From UBA8752 sp040261275 (GTDB lineage: Bacteria; Bacteroidota; Bacteroidia; Flavobacteriales_D; Sanyastnellaceae): a stretch of DNA of 64,000 bases. The position numbers and the translations under genes were made by a program. Below the pieces are notes generated by a model. It made no database searches. It saw only the letters and a program-made list of their open reading frames with translations, and was not told where the DNA came from. The DNA is taken from assembly GCA_040261275.1 (NCBI GenBank), contig JBDQOI010000011.1, forward strand, positions 1 through 64,000, read 5' to 3'. Within the stretch, counting starts at the first letter, position 1; every line of letters starts with the position of its first letter. Below are positions 15,781 to 24,064 of the stretch, in pieces.

Positions 15781-17271
15781 ATGTCCTTTGTCCCCTGCAC
15801 CCCTGCGATATCCCGGGTTCCTCCGAAGCCCCTTCGTTTCACCACCATCTTCTTCCTCATCCCCTTGCTGTCGGCATTGCCGCTGATGGCGCAGACCCAG
15901 AGCTGGACCCTGGACCGCGCCGTTGCCCATGCCCAGGCGAACAACCTCCAAGTCCAGCAAGGAAAGCTCGGGCTTTCAAGCAACGACATTGACGTCGATG
16001 AGGCCAAAGCCGCCTTCCTGCCCAACCTCAATGGCAGTGCCTCCCATGGGTACAATTGGGGCCAACGCATCGACCCCTTCACCAACCAGTTCGCCACTTC
16101 CCGCATCCGGTCCAACAGCCTAGGATTGGGAACGGGGCTCACACTTTACGCCGGAAAGGCCAACCACCTTCGCCTGGACCAAGCGGAGGAGCGCCGTGTG
16201 GCCGCCGAGCACGACCTCGAAAGCACCAAGAACGATGTCGCCTTGCAGGTGGCCAGCGCCTTCCTTTCGCTCATGTTTGCCGAGGACGCATTGGAAATCG
16301 CACGGCTCAACGTAAAAACGACCGAAACACAGGTTGAGCGAATCCGTGCGTTCGTTGATGCGGGTGCCGCGCCCGCGGCAGACCTGTTAGACCTGCAAGC
16401 CCAGCTGGCTTCGGACCAGTCCACTTTTATTTCCTCCGAGGGAGAAGTCGCCATCGCCAAACTGCAACTCGCACAGGCCATGCGTCTCAGTCCTGAAGAT
16501 TCCGAAAAGCTGAGCATTGACCGACCCGACCTCTCCAGCGTGGGGTCCCTCCCCACCCTGCCGAACTTGGATCGCGTCCTCGAAGCCGCCCTCACCTCTT
16601 TTCCAGAAGTCAAGGCTAGCGCATCCCGCATTCGACAGCAGGAAATCGGGAAGGACCTCGCCAAAACGGTCGGCCTGCCGCGATTGAGCACCAGCTGGAG
16701 TTACGGCTCCGGCTATTCCGGCGCATCGCAGGAGCCCGTGGGCGACCCCGAATTGGAAGTCTTTCCGATCGGAGTCACCGAAAACAGCCTCGAAACGGTC
16801 TACTCCAGCGCATTGAGCTACAATGAATTCCAGACACGCCCCTTCAGTGACCAAATCACTGAAAACGTCAACCAGAGTCTGTTCTTCAGCCTGTCCGTCC
16901 CCATCTTCAATGGCTGGTCTGTGCGGAATGGTGTTCGCCGCAGTGAAATCGGCGTGGCCCAAGCCGAGCTGCAACAGGAGCAGGTGAAACAAGGGTTACA
17001 ACAATCCGTAGAACGCGCGCACCGCGATGCCCGAAATGCAGTGGAAACCTTGGCTGCGGCTGAGCGGTCTGAAGCCTCGGCCAAATTGGCCTTTGAAAAT
17101 GCGGAACTGCGTTTCGAGCAAGGCGCCTCCACGCAAGTGGACTACACCCAGGCGCGCAACCGTTACGATTCAGCCCGGCTGCAAGCCCTGCGCTCCCGCT
17201 ACGACCTGGTCTTCCGCATTGCCATACTCGATTTCTACTCGGGACGCGGCTTGCGCTTCAATATCTTCTGA
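15781..17271 (+). CDS. TolC-family outer-membrane efflux protein
   Basis: The 496-residue product has a signal peptide (cleavage near AQT at about residue 38) and the duplicated alpha-helical pattern of TolC proteins. Visible elements are WTLDRAVAHAQANNLQVQ at the mature N-terminus, long Ala/Gln/Glu-rich helices at about 130-230 and 385-470, a SLSVPIFNGWSVRNGVRRSEIG strand near 370, and the helix ending FEQGASTQVDYTQARNRYDSARLQAL. It forms the outer-membrane channel for an export pump. The adaptor gene starts three bases after its stop. Confidence 0.93.
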   Translation: MSFVPCTPAISRVPPKPLRFTTIFFLIPLLSALPLMAQTQSWTLDRAVAHAQANNLQVQQGKLGLSSNDIDVDEAKAAFLPNLNGSASHGYNWGQRIDPFTNQFATSRIRSNSLGLGTGLTLYAGKANHLRLDQAEERRVAAEHDLESTKNDVALQVASAFLSLMFAEDALEIARLNVKTTETQVERIRAFVDAGAAPAADLLDLQAQLASDQSTFISSEGEVAIAKLQLAQAMRLSPEDSEKLSIDRPDLSSVGSLPTLPNLDRVLEAALTSFPEVKASASRIRQQEIGKDLAKTVGLPRLSTSWSYGSGYSGASQEPVGDPELEVFPIGVTENSLETVYSSALSYNEFQTRPFSDQITENVNQSLFFSLSVPIFNGWSVRNGVRRSEIGVAQAELQQEQVKQGLQQSVERAHRDARNAVETLAAAERSEASAKLAFENAELRFEQGASTQVDYTQARNRYDSARLQALRSRYDLVFRIAILDFYSGRGLRFNIF

Positions 17272-17274
17272 GCG

Positions 17275-18597
17275 ATGAGAGGAAAGCGCTTTTACTACAT
17301 CCTCGGCGGCGGCGTGCTGTTGCTGATCGTGCTGGCCTCCGTGATGGGGGGCGGCCCCAAGGTCCCCAGGGTGGAGACCGATGTGGTACAGCGACACCGC
17401 ATCGTGGAAACCGTCATTGCTTCAGGACGCATACAACCTGAGGTAGAGGTCAAGGTATCGGCGGAGGTCAGCGGTCAGCTCATCGAACTGCCCGTTCGCG
17501 AAGGGGATCGTGTCTCCACCGGAGACCTCCTCGCCCGCATCAACCCCGACATTTTCGAAAGCCGCTTGAGTCAAGCGAAGGCAGCGTTGGACAATGCCCG
17601 CGCCAATCAAGCCACCGCCGAAGCCAGACTCACCCAATCACACGCTGCCTATGGCGCGGCGGAATTGGCATTCAACCGGAACAGCGACCTTTTCGAAAAA
17701 GGTGTGTTGAGCAGCTCGGACTTCGAGCAAGCCGAAGTCGCCTTCAAAAGTGCCCAAGCAGACCAAGAGGCGGCGGAGCAAAGTGTGCGCTCGGCCGGAT
17801 TCAGCATCCGAAGTGCCGAAGCCACCGTCACCGAGGCCCAGGAAAACCTCCGACGCACGGTCCTGCGCGCCCCTCAAAACGGCACCGTCACAGCGCTGGT
17901 CAAGGAAGAAGGGGAAGGCGTCCAGGGCATAGGCTCTTTCCAAGGCGAGGTCATCATGAAGATTTCCGAGCTCGGCGCCATGGAAGTCGATGTGGAGGTC
18001 AACGAGTCCGACATCGTGAAAGTCGCCTTAGGAGACACCGCGGGCATTGAAGTCGATGCCTACACCGACCGCAACTTCCGCGGCATCGTGACCGAAATCG
18101 GAAACACCGCCCTGAACGCCAGTGGCGCTGCCCGCCTGAGCTTGGAAAGTGTGACCAACTTCAGCGTCAAGATCCGCATCCTACCCGAAAGCTATGCCGA
18201 CCTGCGGTCTGGTCGCGACAGCAGCTGGACCCCCTTCCGCCCGGGAATGTCCGCCACGGTGGAAATCGAAACGGAGGTACAGCCCGATGCCCTTGCTGTC
18301 CCCATCAAGGCCGTGACAACACGCCCCGACACCTCCGTTGCAGCGGGCGCACCCTCGGTTCTGTGCGTTTTCCTCTTGGAGGAGGGCAAGGCCATCCGTT
18401 ACGACATCACCACCGGTATTCAAGACAACCAAGCCATCGCCCTGTTGACTGACCTCCCGGAAGGCGCCACGGTCATCACCGGTCCGTATGACCTGATCAG
18501 CCGCAAACTGGAGGACGGCGATGCCGTAGAAAGCAAGAAGGGATCGGGCCCAGAAGCAGATGAATCCGGTTTTTCGGTTTCCATCTCCACGAATTAA
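17275..18597 (+). CDS. Efflux periplasmic adaptor (HlyD/MacA-type membrane fusion protein)
   Basis: This adaptor links an inner-membrane pump to TolC. The 440-residue product has one N-terminal span (9-24), a lipoyl-like half motif (GRIQPEVEVKVSAEVSGQLI near 45-63), a coiled-coil hairpin (about 95-195), the second lipoyl half (TVLRAPQNGTVTALVKEEGE near 200) and beta-barrel domains (ESDIVKVALGDTAGIEVDAY near 245). The overall layout resembles MacA. No pump gene lies next to it, since the next gene is tsaB, so the inner-membrane partner is elsewhere or is a general exporter. Confidence 0.92.
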   Translation: MRGKRFYYILGGGVLLLIVLASVMGGGPKVPRVETDVVQRHRIVETVIASGRIQPEVEVKVSAEVSGQLIELPVREGDRVSTGDLLARINPDIFESRLSQAKAALDNARANQATAEARLTQSHAAYGAAELAFNRNSDLFEKGVLSSSDFEQAEVAFKSAQADQEAAEQSVRSAGFSIRSAEATVTEAQENLRRTVLRAPQNGTVTALVKEEGEGVQGIGSFQGEVIMKISELGAMEVDVEVNESDIVKVALGDTAGIEVDAYTDRNFRGIVTEIGNTALNASGAARLSLESVTNFSVKIRILPESYADLRSGRDSSWTPFRPGMSATVEIETEVQPDALAVPIKAVTTRPDTSVAAGAPSVLCVFLLEEGKAIRYDITTGIQDNQAIALLTDLPEGATVITGPYDLISRKLEDGDAVESKKGSGPEADESGFSVSISTN

Positions 18598-18600
18598 CCG

Positions 18601-19299
18601 ATGATCCTGCTGCTGGAAACCTCCACCCTCAACTGCTCGGTGGCCCTCGGCACCCCCGATGGCCAATGTGTCCAATCGAAGGAGGAAAACAGCGACCAAT
18701 ATCTGCACGCAGAACGGCTCCATGTCCTGATCGACGAGCTGCTCCAATCGACAGGGACAGCACGTCAGGACCTCACTGCAATTGGCGTCGGGCGAGGGCC
18801 GGGCTCCTTTACCGGCTTGCGCATTGGGGTCTCCGCCGCCAAGGGGATGTGTATCGGTCTGGGCCTGCCACTGTTGGCACCGTGCCCATTGATGGGCCTT
18901 CGGCAACTGGGAATAAAAGCCCATCCCGATTTGGGGGGAACCCCCGAACGCATTGTACCCGCCCTCGACGCCCGGCGCATGGAACTGTACACGCTGGATG
19001 CCGATGGCCAACCCACAGCCGCCGAAGTGGACGCCAACTTTCGTCAGGACCTGGGTGCTGGACCGGCGCTGCTCGTTGGCGACGGCGCCGACAAATGCCA
19101 GGACATCCTCGCGGACCATCCCGCATCATGGCGCTTCCACCCGTGTTTTCCCACCGCAGCAGCGTTGCTTCCCGAAGCCGTCCGCCAGCTTGCCACGGGC
19201 ACAACGGAAAATGTCGCGGACTTTGAGCCGTTCTATCTGAAGGATTTCAAACCCGGCCGCCCGAAGGACCCCCTCGGATTGCGCGCTGCATTCCGTTGA
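18601..19299 (+). CDS. tsaB: tRNA threonylcarbamoyladenosine biosynthesis protein TsaB
   Basis: TsaB (YeaZ) is the dimerisation partner of TsaD in making t6A37 on ANN-decoding tRNAs. The 232-residue product has the ASKHA-fold start ILLLETSTLNCSVALG, the diagnostic GVGRGPGSFTGLRIGVSAAKG at about 61-82, and the usual length. It follows the adaptor gene by three bases, and its TGA overlaps a possible TTG start for the lipoprotein gene. The combination with tolC/hlyD genes probably reflects shared transcription rather than function. Confidence 0.95.
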   Translation: MILLLETSTLNCSVALGTPDGQCVQSKEENSDQYLHAERLHVLIDELLQSTGTARQDLTAIGVGRGPGSFTGLRIGVSAAKGMCIGLGLPLLAPCPLMGLRQLGIKAHPDLGGTPERIVPALDARRMELYTLDADGQPTAAEVDANFRQDLGAGPALLVGDGADKCQDILADHPASWRFHPCFPTAAALLPEAVRQLATGTTENVADFEPFYLKDFKPGRPKDPLGLRAAFR

Positions 19300-19301
19300 T
19301 C

Positions 19302-19715
19302 ATGCGTCGCCTCCTCCTCATTCTTTCTCTCGCTTGCCTGCCCTTGTCCAGTTGTCGCGACACACCGGGCGTCATCCCTTATGTGGCCGTCGATGTGGAC
19401 ATCAACCTCTCCCTGCCCGCATACAACAGCCTCAATTTCCCCGGCAACTGGCTCTACATTTCCGGCGGGAGCCGCGGCCTGATTGTCTACCGCTATACCC
19501 TGGACGAATTCGTGGTCCTGGACCGTCACGCCACCTATGATGTAGGGGCTGGATGCCAATGCACTGTCGCCGCGGACGGATACACCATCGAGGATCCCTG
19601 CAGCGAATCGCAGTGGTACATCTTCGACGGCTCCCTCATTCAGGGACCGGCCACCGCCTTCCTGGAGCGCTACACCACCACGTGGATTCCGCCGGTCCTC
19701 ACCATCCGCAACTGA
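19302..19715 (+). CDS. Rieske-like lipoprotein with altered cluster ligands
   Basis: The 137-residue product has a lipoprotein signal (LPLSSC, lipidated C18) followed by a small beta-rich domain. The segments DVDINLSLPAYNSLNFPGNW, GLIVYRYTLDEFVVLDRHATY and IFDGSLIQGPATAFLERYTT align with a Bacteroidota family of Rieske-fold lipoproteins. The [2Fe-2S] ligand pairs are not intact: the first C-x-H is replaced (RHATYDV, then CQC), and the second is PCSES with no histidine. It probably lacks a normal cluster. The ATG at 19302 was preferred; a TTG at 19296 overlaps the tsaB stop. Function unknown. Confidence 0.7.
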   Translation: MRRLLLILSLACLPLSSCRDTPGVIPYVAVDVDINLSLPAYNSLNFPGNWLYISGGSRGLIVYRYTLDEFVVLDRHATYDVGAGCQCTVAADGYTIEDPCSESQWYIFDGSLIQGPATAFLERYTTTWIPPVLTIRN

Positions 19716-19745
19716 GGTGTTCATCTGACCCCCGATCCACAACGA

Positions 19746-19772
19746 AAAAGCCCCGGCAGAACCGGGGCTTTT
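19746..19772. terminator. Bidirectional intrinsic terminator
   Basis: An 11-base perfect stem (arms AAAAGCCCCGG and CCGGGGCTTTT) encloses a five-base loop. A-tract and T-tract flank the GC core, so it can work for both the lipoprotein gene on the plus strand and ahcY on the minus strand, which converge here. Confidence 0.88.
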
Positions 19773-19817
19773 CGATCGGATGGCCCACACCAATGGGCCA
19801 ACTTAACAGGACAGGAA

Positions 19818-21137
19818 TCAGTAGCGGTATGCGTCGCCCTTGAACGGCCCGTTGACCGGCACACCGATGTAGTCAGCCTGATCTTGTGACATCACCTCCA
19901 AGTCAACGCCAATCTTGGCGAGGTGGAGACGCGCTACTTCCTCGTCGAGGTGCTTGGGCAACGTGTACACCTTGTTTTCGTAATTGCCGGCATTCTTCCA
20001 AAGCTCGATTTGGGCAATCGTCTGGTTGGTGAAGCTGGCGCTCATCACAAAGGAGGGGTGACCGGTGGCACAACCGAGGTTGACCAAGCGGCCTTCGGCG
20101 AGCAGGATGATGTCCTTCCCGTCCACCGTGTACTTGTCGACCTGCGGCTTGATGTTGTCGTGGGTTGACCCGTGGTTCTCCTTCAGCCAAGCCACATCGA
20201 TTTCGTTGTCGAAGTGACCAATGTTGCACACGATGGCCTTGTCCTTCATCGCCTGGAAGTGCTCGGCGGTCACGATGTCCTTGTTGCCCGTTGCGGTCAC
20301 GACGATGTCGCTTTCGGCACAGGCATCCACGAACTTCTTGACTTCGTATCCTTCCATGGCAGCCTGAAGCGCACAAATCGGGTCGATTTCGCTCACGATC
20401 ACACGGCAGCCGGCATTGCGCAAGCTGTCGGCGGAACCCTTTCCAACGTCACCAAATCCTGCGACACAGGCCACCTTGCCCGCCATCATGATATCGGTCG
20501 CACGACGGATGGCATCCACACAGGACTCACGGCAGCCGTACTTGTTGTCAAACTTGCTCTTGGTCACGCTGTCGTTGACGTTGATCGCCGGCATGGGCAG
20601 CGTTCCCTTCTTCTCGCGCTCGTAGAGACGAAGAACGCCCGTGGTGGTCTCCTCGGAAATGCCCTTGATCCCCCCGGCGAGTTCGGGGTGGCTGTCGAGG
20701 ATCACGTTGGTGAGGTCACCGCCATCGTCGAGAATCATGTTGAGCGGTTGACGCTCCTCTCCAAAGAAAAGGGTCTGCTCGATGCACCACTCGTATTCCT
20801 CCTCCGTCATGCCCTTCCAAGCGTAGACGGGGATACCGGCAGCTGCAATGGCCGCAGCAGCGTGGTCCTGGGTCGAGAAGATGTTGCAGCTGGACCAGGT
20901 CACGTCGGCGCCGAGTTCCTTCAAGGTCTCGATGAGGACCGCCGTCTGGATGGTCATGTGCAGACATCCGGCAATGCGGGCACCAGCAAGTGGTTTTTCT
21001 TTTCCATAGCGCTCACGGAGGGCCATGAGACCGGGCATTTCAGCTTCTGCAAGCTGGATTTCTTTTCTTCCCCATTCGGCCAGGTTGATGTCCTTGACCT
21101 TGTAAGGCAATGCAGTAGTGGTATTGGAGACGCTCAT
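19818..21137 (-). CDS. ahcY: Adenosylhomocysteinase (S-adenosylhomocysteine hydrolase)
   Basis: AhcY hydrolyses S-adenosylhomocysteine to adenosine and homocysteine, keeping methylation reactions going. The 439-residue product has ARIAGCLHMTIQTAVLIETL near residue 55, the substrate-site segment NVNDSVTKSKFDNKYGCRES, the NAD-binding GFGDVGKGSADSLRNAG at about 225-241 and the usual C-terminal YRY (GPFKGDAYRY). The ATG at 21137 was chosen: it gives normal length and lies 22 bases after a clear -7 box, whereas a 632-codon frame extends antisense through the phosphopantetheinyl transferase gene. A strong terminator follows. Confidence 0.97.
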   Translation of the reverse strand: MSVSNTTTALPYKVKDINLAEWGRKEIQLAEAEMPGLMALRERYGKEKPLAGARIAGCLHMTIQTAVLIETLKELGADVTWSSCNIFSTQDHAAAAIAAAGIPVYAWKGMTEEEYEWCIEQTLFFGEERQPLNMILDDGGDLTNVILDSHPELAGGIKGISEETTTGVLRLYEREKKGTLPMPAINVNDSVTKSKFDNKYGCRESCVDAIRRATDIMMAGKVACVAGFGDVGKGSADSLRNAGCRVIVSEIDPICALQAAMEGYEVKKFVDACAESDIVVTATGNKDIVTAEHFQAMKDKAIVCNIGHFDNEIDVAWLKENHGSTHDNIKPQVDKYTVDGKDIILLAEGRLVNLGCATGHPSFVMSASFTNQTIAQIELWKNAGNYENKVYTLPKHLDEEVARLHLAKIGVDLEVMSQDQADYIGVPVNGPFKGDAYRY

Positions 21138-21159
21138 GCGTTCTTCTTGGAATTTGGTG

Positions 21160-21167
21160 CAAAGATA
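21160..21167 (-). promoter_or_regulatory. Putative -7 promoter box TATCTTTG
   Basis: This exact match to TAnnTTTG on the minus strand lies 22 bases before the ahcY start, leaving room for a short leader. Confidence 0.65.
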
Positions 21168-21236
21168 GCCGCCAGCCAATGCGCTGGAGCACAGGATTAA
21201 CACAGGTTTGCCGTCGTTTTGTTTCCTTGCGCCCCC

Positions 21237-21797
21237 ATGCCGGAAAGTTCCTTCCCTATGACCCTTGCTGGAGGCGCCGTACTCATCGGAGAACCCTGCG
21301 TTGGCAAACTCGCCTCGCAAAGGGCCGCCGTGAAGGCCCTTTGGGACCGTCAAGGGTGGCCGGAATGGCATCTTTTGCCCCATGGAAAGCCGGTTTTGAT
21401 GGCCGAGGATCAACACTGCAGCCTCTCCCACGGCGGTGGATGGGTGGTGGCCGGCAAGGCCCCATACCCCATTGGGGTCGACGTGGAAGCATCGGGCGAA
21501 CGGCTGGCCCGGGCGCGGCGGCGCTTTGCCGGCCCAGCCGACACGCCGGTCCTCGACCGTTTCGGCGACGACCTGGACACCCTGTGCCGGCTGTGGACGG
21601 CAAAAGAAGCGGCCTTCAAGGTCTTTGGGAAGGGACTCGATTTTCTGACCGGATTGGAATGGCGCGGAATCCAGGACGATCATGCCACGGTATGGGCCAC
21701 GGTCCAGTCCCAACACCTCGACATCACCTGGCGCCGGCTCGTTGAACCGGACGCTTGGTTGGCGGTGGCCACATGCTCTGCCCCACCATTGACGTGA
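21237..21797 (+). CDS. 4'-phosphopantetheinyl transferase superfamily protein
   Basis: Enzymes of this family move the phosphopantetheine arm of CoA onto carrier proteins. The 186-residue product from ATG 21237 shows the substrate-side HCSLSHGGGWVVAG, the metal motif IGVDVEASGERL and the second motif RLWTAKEAAFKVFGKGL. The length and motif order fit the Sfp/HetI-like group rather than the short AcpS type. A TTG six codons upstream (21219) is a possible alternative start. It is encoded opposite ahcY and ends at a hairpin terminator. The carrier protein partner is not in the window. Confidence 0.9.
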   Translation: MPESSFPMTLAGGAVLIGEPCVGKLASQRAAVKALWDRQGWPEWHLLPHGKPVLMAEDQHCSLSHGGGWVVAGKAPYPIGVDVEASGERLARARRRFAGPADTPVLDRFGDDLDTLCRLWTAKEAAFKVFGKGLDFLTGLEWRGIQDDHATVWATVQSQHLDITWRRLVEPDAWLAVATCSAPPLT

Positions 21798-21805
21798 TCA
21801 AAGAA

Positions 21806-21831
21806 AAAGGGCGCCACATGGGCGCCCCTTT
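21806..21831. terminator. Intrinsic terminator between convergent genes
   Basis: A GC-rich stem (arms AAAGGGCGCC and GGCGCCCCTTT, one bulged C, five-base loop) lies nine bases after the phosphopantetheinyl transferase stop. It is flanked by A and T runs, so it may also end rpmH transcripts. Confidence 0.78.
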
Positions 21832-21855
21832 GAACATATGACAGTCGGTCAGCGA

Positions 21856-22023
21856 TCAGCGCTCAATGCCTTTGTGGCGGCGCTCATCGGAAACACTCAA
21901 CTTCTTCCGTCCCTTGCGGCGGCGTGCGCCGAGTACGGCACGTCCAGCGGCGGAAGCCATGCGCTCACGGAATCCGTGCTTGTTGCGGCGCTTGCGAACG
22001 GAGGGTTGAAATGTCCTTTTCAT
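21856..22023 (-). CDS. rpmH: 50S ribosomal protein L34
   Basis: The 55-residue basic product begins MKRTFQPSVRKRRNKHGFRE and contains RMASAAGRAVLGARRRKGRK, the L34 signature. It is slightly longer at the C-terminus (SVSDERRHKGIER) than many L34 proteins. A canonical -7 box lies 26 bases upstream. It is not followed by rnpA, unlike many bacteria where rpmH-rnpA are adjacent. Confidence 0.97.
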   Translation of the reverse strand: MKRTFQPSVRKRRNKHGFRERMASAAGRAVLGARRRKGRKKLSVSDERRHKGIER

Positions 22024-22049
22024 GACACAGGGTTTCGAAATAGGGAGCG

Positions 22050-22057
22050 CAAAGATA
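22050..22057 (-). promoter_or_regulatory. Putative -7 promoter box TATCTTTG for rpmH
   Basis: This exact TAnnTTTG match on the minus strand lies 26 bases before the L34 start. The same 8-mer precedes ahcY. Confidence 0.65.
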
Positions 22058-22172
22058 GACAACCATTCGGTAATTCCGCAGGGGTTTTCACACAACATCC
22101 GATGCCCCTGATTGCGCGCGCCAAAGTTCGCACAACCTAGCTTTACCGCCACAACGGAACCCCCACGCCACC

Positions 22173-24056
22173 TTGGCCCGTCACGCACGCCATACTCCCG
22201 AGGATCCCCTCGCTCCCCCACCTGCCAAAGCCAAGCTCAACCGCGACGGATTCCGGCAGTTCGGGCGCATTGCACCCTACCTGAGGCCCCACCGCCTCAA
22301 GTTTGCCGGCGGCATCGTCCTCATCACATTGTCTGGACTCCTGACCCTTGTGGTCACCCGCCTTTGGGGTCAACTCGGCGGCGTAGGAGTGGATCCCGGG
22401 GTCGGCTCCGCGGGTTTCGAACTGCCCCTGCCCATCGACGCAGGAGACCTGAAAAGCATAGGCGCAGCCATCCTCGCCGTCCTCATCCTGCAATCGGCCC
22501 TCAGCTTCATCCGCATCTGGCTCTTCGGCGAAATCACGACCCGCATGCTGAAGGCCCTGCGCGAAGACGCCTTTGCCGGCATGATCACGCAACCGATGGC
22601 CTTCTTCGACACGCGTCGTGTCGGCGACCTGGGCAGCCGCATCGCCGCCGACATCGAGGCCATCCGGGACACGTTCACGACCGTCCTCGCAGAGCTCGTG
22701 CGGCAGACCATCATCATCGGCGGCGGAATGCTGGCCCTCATGACCTTCAGCTGGCAACTGACGCTCTGGATGCTCGGGTCCTTACCCGTGGCCATTCTGT
22801 CGGCCATGTTCTTTGGCCGGTTCATCCGGTCCATGTCCAAGCAGACGCAACAAGCGGTGGCCGAATCGAACACCATCGTATCGGAGACCCTGACCGGCAT
22901 CGTCAGCGTCAAAGCGTTTGCGCGGGAAGCTTATGAACTCACCCGCTACCGCGCCAAAGTGGAGGCCGTGCGCGGCATCGCCCTGAAGACGGCCCTGTGG
23001 CGCGGAGCCTTCGCGAGCTTCATCATCGTGATGATTTTCGGCGCCATCACCCTCGTGCTCTTCCAAGGGGCGAGCATGCTGCAGTCAGGCGAACTCAGCT
23101 CGGAGCAATTTTTCAGCTTTCTGCTGATGACGGGGCTTGTGGCCGGCAGCATCGGCGGCATCGCCAATATCTTCGGCGACCTGCAACGCGGATTCGGCGC
23201 CATCGAGGAGGTCATGGACCTGGTCGAAGAACAGCGCGAGGCCGTTTCCTTGGAGGAAGGAGAAGAAAAGCCCGGCGGCACTCGGCTTTCCGTTCAATTC
23301 AAGGAGGTCGGATTCCACTACCCCAACCGCGCCGACATCGAAGTCCTGAAAGGCATTGACCTAGAACTCAAGGCGGGAGAAACCCTGGCCCTTGTAGGGG
23401 GATCGGGTGCGGGAAAGTCCACCATCGCATCCCTGCTCACCGCCTTTCGTCACCCCACCTCCGGCGCGCTGTACATCGACGGTACACCCATCGCCGACCA
23501 CGCTTTGACCCCCTTGCGCCGCCGCATGGCCCTCGTACCGCAGGAGGTCATCCTGTTCGGCGGCACCATCGAGGAGAACATCCGCTACGGACGACCCGGC
23601 GCGACCGAAGGTGAAGTTCGGCAAGCCGCGGACGACGCCCTGGCCCTCGAATTCATCGAAGGCTTCCCCGAAGGCTTTGCCACCCTCGTCGGAGAGCGGG
23701 GAGTGCAACTCTCCGGCGGCCAGCGACAGCGCATCGCCTTGGCCCGCGCCTTCCTCCGCGACCCCGACCTTCTCATCCTCGACGAAGCCACCAGCGCCCT
23801 CGATGCGGCCAGCGAAAAGGCCATTCAGCAGGCACTCGACCGGCTCATGCAAGGCCGCACCTCGCTGGTCATCGCCCACCGCCTGTCTACCGTTCGGTCC
23901 GCCGATCGCATCGCGGTGCTGGAAGCCGGACGCATCGCCGAAATCGGCACCCACGACGACCTCATGGCCACTGGCGGCCGCTACCGCGAACTCGTGGAAC
24001 ACCAATTGGACAACGGCAGCCAATTGGCGCCTGACGTTACGGCGAGCGGGTTGTAA
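22173..24056 (+). CDS. ABC exporter with fused membrane and ATPase domains (MsbA-like)
   Basis: The 627-residue half-transporter has a polar N-terminus, six membrane spans (about 40-335) and a C-terminal ATPase. The ATPase has Walker A GGSGAGKST at about 409-417, the signature LSGGQRQRIALARA near 512, Walker B LLILDEATSALD near 532 and the H-loop SLVIAHRLSTVRS. The type matches lipid A/multidrug exporters such as MsbA, which act as dimers; lipid or drug export is an inference. Translation appears to begin at the TTG at 22173, since no earlier in-frame ATG or GTG fits. Its stop codon forms part of the promoter box for gmd. Confidence 0.92.
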   Translation: MARHARHTPEDPLAPPPAKAKLNRDGFRQFGRIAPYLRPHRLKFAGGIVLITLSGLLTLVVTRLWGQLGGVGVDPGVGSAGFELPLPIDAGDLKSIGAAILAVLILQSALSFIRIWLFGEITTRMLKALREDAFAGMITQPMAFFDTRRVGDLGSRIAADIEAIRDTFTTVLAELVRQTIIIGGGMLALMTFSWQLTLWMLGSLPVAILSAMFFGRFIRSMSKQTQQAVAESNTIVSETLTGIVSVKAFAREAYELTRYRAKVEAVRGIALKTALWRGAFASFIIVMIFGAITLVLFQGASMLQSGELSSEQFFSFLLMTGLVAGSIGGIANIFGDLQRGFGAIEEVMDLVEEQREAVSLEEGEEKPGGTRLSVQFKEVGFHYPNRADIEVLKGIDLELKAGETLALVGGSGAGKSTIASLLTAFRHPTSGALYIDGTPIADHALTPLRRRMALVPQEVILFGGTIEENIRYGRPGATEGEVRQAADDALALEFIEGFPEGFATLVGERGVQLSGGQRQRIALARAFLRDPDLLILDEATSALDAASEKAIQQALDRLMQGRTSLVIAHRLSTVRSADRIAVLEAGRIAEIGTHDDLMATGGRYRELVEHQLDNGSQLAPDVTASGL

Positions 24057-24061
24057 ATTTG
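24054..24061 (+). promoter_or_regulatory. Putative -7 promoter box TAAATTTG for gmd
   Basis: The exact TAnnTTTG match includes the TAA stop of the exporter gene and ends three bases before the gmd ATG. Transcription from it would begin at or very near the start codon, so the gmd message may be leaderless. Confidence 0.6.
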
Positions 24062-24064
24062 GGC

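Noticed and set aside
21138..21716. N-terminal extension of ahcY to 632 residues
   Set aside because: The extension is antisense to the phosphopantetheinyl transferase gene and unlike any ahcY N-terminus. The ATG at 21137 follows a promoter box and gives normal length.
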